From Rufibacter sp. LB8 (GTDB taxonomy: Bacteria; Bacteroidota; Bacteroidia; Cytophagales; Hymenobacteraceae), in the NCBI RefSeq assembly GCF_014876185.1, contig NZ_JADALJ010000002.1, positions 62,001-126,000 on the forward strand: a DNA stretch of 64,000 bases, given 5' to 3'. Below the pieces are notes generated by a model. The model did not search any database. It was not told the DNA's origin and saw only the letters and a program-made list of their open reading frames with translations. This document shows positions 52,684-60,609 of this stretch, one piece after another. Position 1 is the stretch's first letter, and the number at the start of each line of letters is the position of its first letter. The position numbers were made by a program, and so were the translations under genes.

Positions 52684-53136
52684 ATGAGCGAATACAGAGC
52701 AAACCTGCTATGGTCGGGTCCCAATACCGATTTCACGTATAAAACGTACAGCCGCACCCATACCTGGACCTTTGGCGGGGGCAGTGCCGTAGAAGCCTCT
52801 GCTGCGCCGGAGTACTTAGGCAAGGCCGAACTGGTCAATCCGGAAGAAGCCTTTGCCGCCTCCCTAGCCAGCTGCCACCTGCTCACCTTTCTGGCCCTTG
52901 CTGCCTTTCAGAAATTTACCGTAGGGCGCTACGAAGACGAGGCGGTTGCTTCGGTGGGTAAAAATGCCCAAGGGAAGATGGCGGTTTTACAGGTTACTTT
53001 AAACCCCAAGGTGACTTTTAGCGGAGAGAATCTGCCCACTCCTGACCAGATAGCCGCCCTGCATCACAGGGCTCATAACGACTGCTTTATCTCCAATTCG
53101 GTCTTAACAGAGGTAATCGTAAAGCCGGTGGTATAG
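52684..53136 (+). CDS. OsmC-family peroxiredoxin-like protein
   Basis: 150 residues. The two OsmC cysteines are present: first in FAASLASCHLLTFLALAAFQ and second in HHRAHNDCFISNSVLTEVIV. N-terminal strand region RANLLWSGPNTDFTYKTYSR and NPEEAFAASLASCH fit the family. OsmC/Ohr proteins reduce organic hydroperoxides using dihydrolipoyl-protein and lipoyl dehydrogenase as electron donor (established for Ohr). The gene lies 24 bp after a dihydrolipoyl dehydrogenase, supporting a functional pair. Transcription probably ends at the hairpin at 53572-53630. Confidence 0.9.
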   Translation: MSEYRANLLWSGPNTDFTYKTYSRTHTWTFGGGSAVEASAAPEYLGKAELVNPEEAFAASLASCHLLTFLALAAFQKFTVGRYEDEAVASVGKNAQGKMAVLQVTLNPKVTFSGENLPTPDQIAALHHRAHNDCFISNSVLTEVIVKPVV

Positions 53137-53571
53137 ATGAATGGTTTAATCTTTAGAGTCTTTGGATGAGCCGATGAACCGTCGGAGCAGTCACCAATCG
53201 GAAAACCCAGGTGAGCTGTTCCCTTGAAAGAGCAGAAATGGAGGAACAAGAAGAAAAAGAACCGCAACTCGACCCGGGCAACAAAAAAGAGCGGCGCACG
53301 CTGTCCTTTAAGGGGCATTAGGGGTCGTTAGAGGTGGCGGGAATAGAATCTTTGGTGGCACTTTATATGATGGAAAAAGCGGAAGGCAAAAAGCGTATAT
53401 GTATCGTGAATTTGCCATATTCAACCATTTTGTTAAGGGTGCACTCCCCAAAGTATTTGTGGCAACCGTTTACTTCGGTCTAAGTCACAATAGTATTCTT
53501 TAACTTCTCCTCCCAAAGACGCTAGGTATAAAATAGCAAAAGGTTGCCTGAGAGTTAAGATGGGTATTGAT
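53137..53571. other. Intergenic region, no gene seen
   Basis: About 430 bases. A 27-codon plus-strand frame from ATG 53238 (MEEQEEKEPQLDPGNKKERR) has no family match and was not called. No other feature was recognised before the hairpin at 53572. Confidence 0.45.
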
Positions 53572-53630
53572 ATAAAGTGCAACGGATGAGCCTAGTCTAT
53601 CATAGATAAGGTTCATCCGTTGCACTTTAT
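53572..53630. terminator. Bidirectional terminator hairpin
   Basis: ATAAAGTGCAACGGATGA (53572-53589) pairs exactly with TCATCCGTTGCACTTTAT (53613-53630); three more pairs including one G-T extend it inward. It sits between convergent genes, 27 bp before the stop of the minus-strand small protein, with A/T-rich flanks on both sides. Confidence 0.7.
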
Positions 53631-53656
53631 TGACTTAAAAGGTTAAATATCCTGTA

Positions 53657-53935
53657 TTATTGCCTGTTTTGCTGTCCACCTTGCTCATGAGCGTGTAACG
53701 GCTCATTGGACTTATGCTCGTGGGAGTGGTGCAGGGCTGCCTCCTTGGCGTGATGTCTCGCATGCTCACTCAGTCCATAGGCGGTATAGCCATGGTGGGC
53801 GGCTTTTTCATGGTCGCCCGAGTTTAAATGCTCAGCCGCCGCCCGGTGCTGTTCGGCCGCCTGCTGATAATACTGCGCCGCTTTTCTGTGGCTCTCTGCG
53901 CTTTTTTGGTGTTCTCCCGGATGTTCGTTTTCCAT
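53657..53935 (-). CDS. Small His/Ala-rich helical protein
   Basis: 92 residues from the ATG at 53933-53935 (MENEHPGEHQKSAESHRKAA); the frame stays open 16 codons upstream, but that part looks non-coding. No signal peptide. The protein is a run of amphipathic helices with His and Ala at regular spacing (QQAAEQHRAAAEHLNSGDHE; HARHHAKEAALHHSHEHKS) and 19 or so histidines. Probably soluble and metal-binding; similar His-rich small proteins occur in Bacteroidota near metal genes, but no family name is certain. It is 282 bp downstream of the CDF transporter on the same strand. Confidence 0.65.
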   Translation of the reverse strand: MENEHPGEHQKSAESHRKAAQYYQQAAEQHRAAAEHLNSGDHEKAAHHGYTAYGLSEHARHHAKEAALHHSHEHKSNEPLHAHEQGGQQNRQ

Positions 53936-54217
53936 AGCATTGTAGTTTAAGTTGGCGTATCTTATCTTATACCTTCTTGGCATCCATTTGGTTTTTAATG
54001 CTTCGTCCTACCTATGATTACGGTATCCTTTTCTAACGACCGTAAGGTATAATTAGCTAGGAAGAGCTTAGCTTGGGGCCATAAGAAGGATCCAGGCGCC
54101 CCTACAACGGTACTGGGATATAAAACTAGGGAGAGACCTCATGAACCCGGTCGGGCATCTGGAGTGGGAAATAATTTACCCACTGCTAACCTAGCTCCGT
54201 CTATTCCAGTGATAGGT

Positions 54218-55108
54218 TTAAAGGTGAGTTTCCTGCTCCTGGAAGCCGGGAGACTCTAGTTGGATGGTAGTGTGGCTGATCTTGAAAGATTCCTTTACCT
54301 GATCATTCACCCGCTTCAACACTTCACTGGGCGCCGCCTTTTCATGCAGCACCACATGGGCACTCATGGCATTGACACCGGTAGTCAGTGACCAGACATG
54401 CAGGTCATGCACATCGGCCACCCCCGGCAACTTCACCATGGCTTCCCGCAGGGAGCCTAGGTTGACATCCGCCGGTGTTCCCTCCAGTAAGACGCTGACT
54501 GCGTCCTTCAGTAGAATCCATGTGCGGGGCAGTATAAAAAGACCAATGCCCGCAGACAGGATAGGGTCGGCGTAGTACCACCCCGTGGTCCACATGATCA
54601 CCCCCGCTACAATTACGCCGATGGAGGTCAGCATGTCGGAAAGCACCTCAAAGTAAGCACCCTTCATATTGAGGCTGTCATTGGAGCCTTTGCGTAGAAT
54701 GTACATCCCAGCCAGGTTGACCAACAGACCGATTCCAGCGATCACCAACATGGGTTTGCTTTCCACTTCGGGCGGGGTTCTGAAACGCAGGTATGCCTCG
54801 TACAGGATGTATAGGGAGACACCTATCAATATCACCGCATTGGCCAGCGCCGCCAGGATTTCTGCCCGGTAGTAGCCGAACGTCTTCTCCGGTGTCGCTT
54901 TCCGCTCGGCCAGGTTGATGGCGATTAGGGCGAAAGCCAGCCCCCCCACGTCTGTCAGCATGTGGCCGGCGTCCGCCAGGAGAGCCAGGCTTCCGGTCCA
55001 GATGCCGCCGATGACTTCCGCCACTAGGTAGAGCAGGGTAAGGCCCAGGACCCACTTCAGGCGGGATTTATTCTGGCTTCCTGGGGAGATAGTGTGGCCT
55101 TTCGACAT
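54218..55108 (-). CDS. Cation diffusion facilitator (CzcD-like) transporter
   Basis: 296 residues with six membrane helices. TM2 LALLADAGHMLTDVGGLAFA holds the HxxxD metal site (the (H/D)xxxD in helix II), and TM5 YFEVLSDMLTSIGVIVAGVI the second site pair. After TM6 (DPILSAGIGLFILPRTWILL) comes the C-terminal cytosolic domain (LEGTPADVNLGSLREAMVKL; LHVWSLTTGVNAMSAHVVLH). The family exchanges Zn(II)/Cd(II)/Co(II) for protons. Position beside the CzcA/ZntA-type genes suggests divalent-metal export. Confidence 0.93.
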   Translation of the reverse strand: MSKGHTISPGSQNKSRLKWVLGLTLLYLVAEVIGGIWTGSLALLADAGHMLTDVGGLAFALIAINLAERKATPEKTFGYYRAEILAALANAVILIGVSLYILYEAYLRFRTPPEVESKPMLVIAGIGLLVNLAGMYILRKGSNDSLNMKGAYFEVLSDMLTSIGVIVAGVIMWTTGWYYADPILSAGIGLFILPRTWILLKDAVSVLLEGTPADVNLGSLREAMVKLPGVADVHDLHVWSLTTGVNAMSAHVVLHEKAAPSEVLKRVNDQVKESFKISHTTIQLESPGFQEQETHL

Positions 55109-55655
55109 ATGCGGTTAAAGATTCTATTTGTTAGGTTGCCATCTATGAAGAATCCCAACCTCTGAGGGGCAGTGGGAGAAGCACAACTCACAGGTGTTAA
55201 TGCAGACTATCAGTTTTTCGATGAGTTGTTGATAGCTGTGGTTTTCCATAGTTTTCTCAGATAAGTAGATTTAAATTAAACCAAATATACGTTGGCAGTT
55301 AGTGATAGTTCATCCCCTTTTTTATGTATTTCACCTACAAAAAATTGCATAAAAATGGCTTTTAGGCTATTGTTCGCTGTCTATTGTTGAATGTATTCTA
55401 TGGGCAGGATTAATCGCAGTGCTGTTTTTGCCTCACTAGCTAGTTATATTCCATATATTTACCCCTACATAAATCGCCGAACGAATTATTCTCTTCTCTT
55501 ATAAGTATAAGACCATCAACTCATAATGGAAAGGCTTCATCAACCTAACTTTAACAGGGTTGATTCAAAGCGCGATATCTTAGAACTGAAAATGATTACT
55601 GTAATGAAACAATCATTGCGTGATACAAGGCTATATATAATAAGAATAACCTGTC
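55109..55655. other. Intergenic region, no gene seen
   Basis: About 550 AT-rich bases between the CDF gene (minus) and a small secreted protein (plus). It must contain their promoters. No repeats or hairpins were noted. Confidence 0.5.
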
Positions 55656-55829
55656 ATGGCAGAACAATTTAGAGTTAAATACTTTACAATTCTTCTGATT
55701 TCTTTGATGTTCGCCTTCTGCACGGGCTTCGGACACTTACAGAATACTACCACCTTTGATACAGAAACACAAGGTTCTGGACCAGGGCAGGTTAAAAGCC
55801 TGACAGAGCCCGCTCCCTCTACCGAATAG
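55656..55829 (+). CDS. 57-residue small exported protein
   Basis: A frame from ATG 55656 to TAG 55827-55829. N-terminal charged residues are followed by a hydrophobic helix (YFTILLISLMFAFCTGFG), then a polar Thr/Ser/Pro-rich tail (LQNTTTFDTETQGSGPGQVK). This looks like a signal peptide or single anchor with a short secreted part. No family was recognised. It stands alone between the CDF gene and the HTH-ImmA operon. Confidence 0.45.
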   Translation: MAEQFRVKYFTILLISLMFAFCTGFGHLQNTTTFDTETQGSGPGQVKSLTEPAPSTE

Positions 55830-56066
55830 GTATTTGGCCAGTACGTTGAAAGTAGCTATGCGGAGGCAGGATTAACAGAACAGGGGCTTGCACGTCTTGC
55901 TATACCACGCACATAGAAGATATTTTGATAGTGCACAAGGGCAATTAGGGACTTTGTATGCCACTTCTATTTTAATTAGTATCAGCACATCTCTCATCAT
56001 AGGAATATTTTACAGCATCTATTAAATTTACAGGAATATTTTTCTTTTATTTTACAAATTCATCTT

Positions 56067-56074
56067 TATCTTTG
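56067..56074 (+). promoter_or_regulatory. -7 box of the HTH-ImmA operon
   Basis: TATCTTTG matches the TAnnTTTG -7 element and lies 18 bp before the ATG at 56093. No good TTTG -33 box was found at the usual distance. Confidence 0.4.
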
Positions 56075-56092
56075 TTTTAAAGATGGAAGACT

Positions 56093-56725
56093 ATGAAGAA
56101 ACTTTTACCTCAGGAAGAAGCAACTGGATATCTGCTCCCTTATTTTGAAAAATTTGTTTCTATTGTTGAGAAGGCGATGGCTGATGTGAAACGGCTGGAG
56201 GCAACTCACTCAGAGATCCGGGAGAAATACACAAGCTGGTCACCATTAGCGAAATCCGTGATGGTCAACAACTTTATGTGCATCTATGCCGAGGAAGCTT
56301 TTTCAGGTGACCCGGAAGTTATCATAAATCCTTTGCGCAATGACCCTTTCGGCATCTTACTAAGGGGTAAACTCTTCATCCGGTTCAACAAGCTTAACGC
56401 TGATCTGTCACCCAGCACCAATAATGCGACGAAGCGGACGGAGGATTTGAACTACCAGAACAGTTTTGAGGGATTTGAGAACATCCCCTGCATTTATGCG
56501 GGGTACACCTCTAACCGCGAAGCCATTGACAGCATTGGCTCCATCAATCTGGTTTACCGTCCCTTCAATTCCGTTATATGGAATATAGATTTACGGACCC
56601 GATTAGGTCAGGAACAACCGGAAATACCATTCTACACCGAGACCGGCGCAACAGTAGTTCCTATTGCAGAAAGAAGGGTGACTGTAAAGAAGAAACCACA
56701 AGCAGACAAGACAATAGAAGGATAG
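56093..56725 (+). CDS. Unknown protein paired with an HTH-ImmA/IrrE protein
   Basis: 210 residues, soluble, no signal. N-terminal helices (YFEKFVSIVEKAMADVKRLE; EIREKYTSWSPLAKSVMVNN) followed by a strand-rich part (GILLRGKLFIRFNKLNADLS, IGSINLVYRPFNSVIWNIDL) and a basic tail. I do not recognise a family. The gene ends 5 bp before an XRE-ImmA/IrrE gene, the layout of toxin-antitoxin-like or phage-defence pairs in which the peptidase controls a partner. It may be a toxin or the peptidase's substrate; this is inference. Confidence 0.7.
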   Translation: MKKLLPQEEATGYLLPYFEKFVSIVEKAMADVKRLEATHSEIREKYTSWSPLAKSVMVNNFMCIYAEEAFSGDPEVIINPLRNDPFGILLRGKLFIRFNKLNADLSPSTNNATKRTEDLNYQNSFEGFENIPCIYAGYTSNREAIDSIGSINLVYRPFNSVIWNIDLRTRLGQEQPEIPFYTETGATVVPIAERRVTVKKKPQADKTIEG

Positions 56726-56730
56726 GTTAA

Positions 56731-57822
56731 ATGATGGAAACGAATATGCTTTTCCTAGGTAAGGTGAACCCTAACATGGTCATTTTAGCTCGTGAATCGC
56801 GTGGGGTAACCCAAAAAGAGCTGGCTGAGAAAATGTGCATCAAACAGGGCACCCTGTCTAAGATTGAAAATGGGCTTCAGAACGTATCAGAAGAACTGCT
56901 GAATATATTAAGTGCTGAATTGGCGTATCCGGCAAGTTTCTTCTTCCAGCAGAATCAGCTGTATAACCCGAGTCTGGTGCATTATCGGAAACGAACTGTG
57001 TTTACCAAGAAGGACTTGGCCAAGGCTGATGCCACTATGAATATCAGCAAAATCAACCTGGAGAAACTGCTGAACTCAGTTGATATACCTGATTTACAAT
57101 TGCCAAAATGGGAAGTAGAGGAACATGGCTCTCCGGAAAAGTGCGCTACATACTTGCGGGAATACTGGCGGCTACCGAAAGGGAGGATAGAAAATATAAC
57201 GAAGCTGGTGGAAGACAAGGGAATTCTGGTGGTACCTATTGATTTTGACTCACCTAAGATGGATGGTCTGAACATCTTTACCGATACTAACCATCCTATC
57301 ATATTCTACAACCGCAACATACCAACTGACCGGCAGCGCTTGACAATTGCCCATGAATTAGGCCACATTCTGCTGCACCTGGGGCAACCCATTGCAGAAA
57401 ACCGGGACGTGGAAGCGGAAGCATATGCTTTTGCGGCTGAGTTCCTGATGCCCGCTGCGGAAATTAAATCCCACTTGGGAAAGGTGGATATTGCCAGGTT
57501 GGCAGATTTGAAAAGATACTGGAAAGTGTCCATGGCAGCCCTTATTATCCGGGCTAAAACACTGCGCCTGATTACCGAAAACCAGTACCGGTACCTATGG
57601 CAGCAAATGAGCGCTTTGGGATACCGGACAAAGGAACCCAAAGAACTGGATCCCGCACCGGAGCCCCCTATTCTGTTGCAAGAACTGGTGGATGCCCATT
57701 TAAATGATTTAGGGTATTCAGAAGAAGAGTTGGCGCAGCTGCTGTCTTTACAATTGGAAGATTTTAAAACCCGATACCAGGAAAACGAGGTAGCACGGCC
57801 AAAGCTTAAGATTATCCGCTAG
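56731..57822 (+). CDS. XRE-type HTH protein with ImmA/IrrE metallopeptidase domain
   Basis: 363 residues. N-terminal HTH (MVILARESRGVTQKELAEKM; IKQGTLSKIENGLQNVSEEL) about residues 13-65. Central ImmA/IrrE-type peptidase domain with zinc motif IAHELGHILLHLG (H208, E209, H212) and VEAEAYAFAAEFLMPAAEIK, where the downstream Glu would complete the site. Residues about 280-363 are helical, with a basic end. Proteins of this type cleave a partner repressor on stress. The adjacent 210-residue protein is the probable partner. Confidence 0.88.
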   Translation: MMETNMLFLGKVNPNMVILARESRGVTQKELAEKMCIKQGTLSKIENGLQNVSEELLNILSAELAYPASFFFQQNQLYNPSLVHYRKRTVFTKKDLAKADATMNISKINLEKLLNSVDIPDLQLPKWEVEEHGSPEKCATYLREYWRLPKGRIENITKLVEDKGILVVPIDFDSPKMDGLNIFTDTNHPIIFYNRNIPTDRQRLTIAHELGHILLHLGQPIAENRDVEAEAYAFAAEFLMPAAEIKSHLGKVDIARLADLKRYWKVSMAALIIRAKTLRLITENQYRYLWQQMSALGYRTKEPKELDPAPEPPILLQELVDAHLNDLGYSEEELAQLLSLQLEDFKTRYQENEVARPKLKIIR

Positions 57823-57894
57823 AAGCATATAAAGGCACTAAAGGACTTTTACTTTTTCACTTATTCTAATAAAATTAGAAAGCAATACCCACTC

Positions 57895-58314
57895 TTAGCC
57901 TTCCTGTTTCAGCCATTCCAATGCAGCTTTTTTGGTAGCGAATGTCTGGCTTTGAATCTTTAACTCAACCTTGCTGGTAACCTCCTCCGAAATCTGCTCG
58001 GACTCTTGCTGTCTAATTGTATCAGTATGGAGAATACTCGCTGATTTCTGGAGCCTAGTGTTCTGTAGGTTCTTTGCGAACCGCGTCACTATATCCAGAT
58101 AAGTGGTGCGGTCAATGTCTGGGTGTATGACCGTTTTGCTGCTATCAATAAGTAGTCTCTTCACATCATAAGACCTGATGTAATCAACCAAAATGCTTAA
58201 GGAGCGCTCTATCTCCAGAAGATCGTAGCTATTGACGTTGGGCCAATCAACGGACAGAATATCTGTGCTTGGGTTGTAGTCAAGAATGATTAAGTGATTT
58301 TGAAATAATATCAT
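57895..58314 (-). CDS. SpoIIAA/STAS-like protein, unknown function
   Basis: 139 residues, no signal peptide. The pattern ILDYNPSTDILSVDWPNVNS then helix SLSILVDYIRSYDVKRLLID (strand-helix-strand) and VTRFAKNLQNTRLQKSASIL resembles SpoIIAA-like (STAS/CRAL-TRIO) folds seen as stand-alone proteins in Cytophagales. The C-terminal FATKKAALEWLKQEG is a typical ending. Fold assignment is inference. It is convergent with the HTH-ImmA gene, separated by 72 bp. Confidence 0.65.
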   Translation of the reverse strand: MILFQNHLIILDYNPSTDILSVDWPNVNSYDLLEIERSLSILVDYIRSYDVKRLLIDSSKTVIHPDIDRTTYLDIVTRFAKNLQNTRLQKSASILHTDTIRQQESEQISEEVTSKVELKIQSQTFATKKAALEWLKQEG

Positions 58315-58473
58315 GTCTTGATAAATGGCTGATTGAAGACCTGCTGCAAACTTATCTGGCTTTATGAATTTTAGAATTATGGAATTTAAAGCTAATAATT
58401 ATAAAAACAGCAACCTATATCAGTAGGACCTACTATCGCTATCTAATCAATTGAAAAGTTTAAGCCATGTTAG

Positions 58474-58528
58474 AATGAGTTGTAACACTAGGGTTACTTA
58501 ATCCTAGTGAAGGAGAATCTGACTCATT
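58474..58528 (+). promoter_or_regulatory. Nested inverted repeat in the crcB leader
   Basis: Inner stem CACTAGG (58486-58492) pairs with CCTAGTG (58503-58509), and an outer AATGAG (58474-58479) with CTCATT (58523-58528). It ends 30 bp before the crcB start. No recognised fluoride-riboswitch consensus was seen. The structure may be an attenuator or an operator. Confidence 0.4.
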
Positions 58529-58558
58529 TTACAATTAACCTAAAACCGGAAATCCTGA

Positions 58559-58933
58559 ATGATAAAACATATACTATTGGTGGGGATTGGCGGGGCAGTT
58601 GGCAGCATTCTGCGTTACCTAACGGCTTTGTTCGTTTCAAAATACTACGCCAACATTTTCCCGCTTGCCACTTTTACGGCCAATGTGGTGGGTTGCCTGC
58701 TCATTGGCCTATTCATTGGATTCCTTAACCGTTACTACCAGGCAGATGCTGATTTGCGCCTTCTGCTAGCAACCGGCTTCTGTGGCGGCTATACCACTTT
58801 TTCGGCTTTCTCTGCCGAGAGCTTACACCTCTTGCAGCAAGGCAATTACCTTATAGCCCTCACGTATGTTGGAGTAAGTGTTGTGTTTTCTCTACTTGCC
58901 GTAGGAGTAGGCCTGGCTTTGTTTGAAGTCTAA
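58559..58933 (+). CDS. crcB: Fluoride channel CrcB (Fluc)
   Basis: 124 residues with four membrane helices. ILLVGIGGAVGSILRYLTAL carries the GGxxGxxxRY motif; FPLATFTANVVGCLLIGLFI the TxxxNxxG motif; TGFCGGYTTFSAFSAES the GFCGGxTTFSxF motif with the fluoride-lining Phe and Thr. The family forms dimeric F- channels that lower cytosolic fluoride. The start ATG is followed directly by IKHILLVGIGG, the normal N-terminus. A separate frame beginning upstream at 58507 overlaps it and is not believed to be coding. Confidence 0.93.
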   Translation: MIKHILLVGIGGAVGSILRYLTALFVSKYYANIFPLATFTANVVGCLLIGLFIGFLNRYYQADADLRLLLATGFCGGYTTFSAFSAESLHLLQQGNYLIALTYVGVSVVFSLLAVGVGLALFEV

Positions 58934-58974
58934 CCCAGACGCAAACCATTGGCCTTGCTAATGGAGACACTTTT

Positions 58975-59016
58975 TCTGTTTTTGGCCTTATTTCTGAAAA
59001 TCAGGCCAAAAACAGA
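58975..59016. repeat. Palindromic intergenic repeat (REP-like)
   Basis: TCTGTTTTTGGCCT (58975-58988) pairs perfectly with AGGCCAAAAACAGA (59003-59016) around TATTTCTGAAAATC. The same GTTTTTGGCCT...AGGCC(A/G) layout and AAAAT-rich loop recur at 60547-60592. It lies 41 bp after crcB and may serve as its terminator. Confidence 0.7.
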
Positions 59017-59060
59017 TGGATTAACTGTGCCAGTGCATTGAAAGAAGTAAAAACTAACCA

Positions 59061-59615
59061 ATGATAGAAGAACATCCTTTTGGCTACTACCTACCTGAAA
59101 ACGCTGATAAGTTATTGATAGGGAGCTTTCCTTGCCACAACGGCAAAGACTATGGAGATTGGTTTTATAGCGGGAGCGGCAAAAGCGATTTTTGGAAATT
59201 AATGTCTGATGTCTTTGGTATGCCCTGCTTTACCAAAGACAATAAAACCGAAATATGTCTGAAGCATGGAATAGCCATCACAGACATAGCTTCAAAGATA
59301 GAAAGGACAAAAGGTAACTGCTCAGATTCTAACCTGAAAATAGTTGAGGTAAATACGGCTGGCATCAACAGTTGCTTGAAAGCAAATATCAAGGTCATCT
59401 ATTTCACAAGTAAGTTTGTTGAGAGGCATTTTTCAAGGAATTTTCCGGAGGTAAAAATCCCCAGCTCCGTCCTACTCTCCCCTTCCCCGGCTGCCAATGT
59501 GTATATAGCTGGTTTACCTGAATATAAAGACTTATTGAATAGGAAGGAAGTCTCCTCTCCCTATGATTTTAGACTGCTTAAATACCAAGACTCCCTTCTG
59601 AATGGTAATAGATAA
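59061..59615 (+). CDS. Uracil-DNA-glycosylase-superfamily protein
   Basis: 184 residues. The UDG fold signatures are ADKLLIGSFPCHNGKDYGDW (strand beta-1 with the G-S-F-P loop in place of G-E-N-P), FWKLMSDVFG, the region GIAITDIASKIERTKGNCSD, and the C-terminal VLLSPSPAANVYIAG with a S-P-S in place of the usual H-P-S. This resembles the mismatch/inosine-type branch. Activity on uracil or hypoxanthine is inferred; altered motif residues leave substrate open. The 3' end overlaps the next gene by 14 bp, so the two are translationally coupled. Confidence 0.72.
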   Translation: MIEEHPFGYYLPENADKLLIGSFPCHNGKDYGDWFYSGSGKSDFWKLMSDVFGMPCFTKDNKTEICLKHGIAITDIASKIERTKGNCSDSNLKIVEVNTAGINSCLKANIKVIYFTSKFVERHFSRNFPEVKIPSSVLLSPSPAANVYIAGLPEYKDLLNRKEVSSPYDFRLLKYQDSLLNGNR

Positions 59616-60510
59616 AGAAACAAACAAAGTCTTTTTCTCAGACCAATTGTTTGCTGACAGCCGTTATGGCGACACCTTTGACAGGATTTGCTCTGTTCTG
59701 GAAAAACACCAAATAGAGCATGGTATCATTAACTCGACAAAAGATATCTGGTGCAGAGACTACATGCCCATCCAGAAAGCGGCATCTAAATTTATCCAGT
59801 TCAGGTACGAGCCTTCTTATTTAGCAGAAGATCTGGATTTACAGACAGACCCAAAAACAACCCTTGAGCTAAACCAGATTCAGGCTACTTTCTCCAGTAT
59901 AAATGTAGACGGCGGAAACGTGTTAAGGTGGGAAGACAGGGTGATTATTACAGACAGGATATTCCAGGAGAACCCAGCTTACACCAACAAGTCTAAGTTG
60001 GTAGATGAATTAGAAAAACTCTTTGAAGCCGAGGTAATTGTTATACCGCAAATAAAATCAGACATGACTGGCCACGCAGATGGGTTGGTGAGGTTTTATG
60101 ACAGGACTACGCTCATCGGCAATTGCCTGGAAGAGGAGTATGACTATTGGAAAAAAGGCATGAAGAAAGTGCTTTCTGATTACAGCCTTAGCTATATTGA
60201 TATGCCGTTTCTGGAGTATAAAGTCAAAGGCTACCCTGAATCGGCAATAGGTTGCTATGTGAACTATCTGGAAGTGGCAAACTTAATCCTAGCCCCCATT
60301 TTTGAGGTGGAGGGAAACAAAGACGAGGAAGCCGTTGGAATTCTTACAGAAGTGTTTGCAGATAGAACCGTAGAGCCAATAAACATCAATGACGTGGCAA
60401 TCCATGGCGGATTGTTGAACTGTATAAGCTGGAACGTAATAAAAGGAGAATACGCATATCATACCCTTCCCAAAACGTTGGGCTACCTAAACTCCGCTGA
60501 TTGTCTTTAA
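59602..60510 (+). CDS. Agmatine deiminase / peptidylarginine deiminase-family protein
   Basis: 302 residues. Catalytic signature blocks of the guanidino-modifying (PAD_porph) family: STKDIWCRDYMPIQKAASKF (WxRDxxP), INVDGGNVLRWEDRVIITDR (DGGN), MTGHADGLVRFYDRTTLIGN (GHADG) and the C-terminal HGGLLNCISWN with Cys274 as the likely nucleophile and His268 nearby. These are all the essential residues. Size fits the family at the short end (many are 340-370). Preferred substrate cannot be set. It begins within the UDG-like gene, an odd functional neighbour. Confidence 0.85.
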   Translation: MVIDKETNKVFFSDQLFADSRYGDTFDRICSVLEKHQIEHGIINSTKDIWCRDYMPIQKAASKFIQFRYEPSYLAEDLDLQTDPKTTLELNQIQATFSSINVDGGNVLRWEDRVIITDRIFQENPAYTNKSKLVDELEKLFEAEVIVIPQIKSDMTGHADGLVRFYDRTTLIGNCLEEEYDYWKKGMKKVLSDYSLSYIDMPFLEYKVKGYPESAIGCYVNYLEVANLILAPIFEVEGNKDEEAVGILTEVFADRTVEPININDVAIHGGLLNCISWNVIKGEYAYHTLPKTLGYLNSADCL

Positions 60511-60546
60511 CTAACGACTAAGGCAAAACCCTAGCTATAAGTAAAG

Positions 60547-60592
60547 GATGCGTTTTTGGCCTGTTTTCCCAAAATGAGGCCAGAAACGCATC
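60547..60592. terminator. Palindromic repeat acting as probable bidirectional terminator
   Basis: GATGCGTTTTTGGCCT (60547-60562) pairs with AGGCCAGAAACGCATC (60577-60592) with one G-T position. It sits between the convergent deiminase and restriction enzyme genes and belongs to the same repeat family as 58975-59016. Confidence 0.7.
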
Positions 60593-60609
60593 TCTTTCTT
60601 ACTACCGCT

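Noticed and set aside
53238..53321. 27-codon charged plus-strand frame
   Set aside because: Too short and compositionally biased to support without conservation data.
56093..57822. CRISPR or retron component in the HTH-ImmA region
   Set aside because: No repeat-spacer pattern and no reverse transcriptase were found.
58507..58728. 73-residue GTG-initiated frame overlapping crcB
   Set aside because: Most of it overlaps the well-supported crcB frame; the leader part (KENLTHFTINLKPEIL) is too short to call as a leader peptide.
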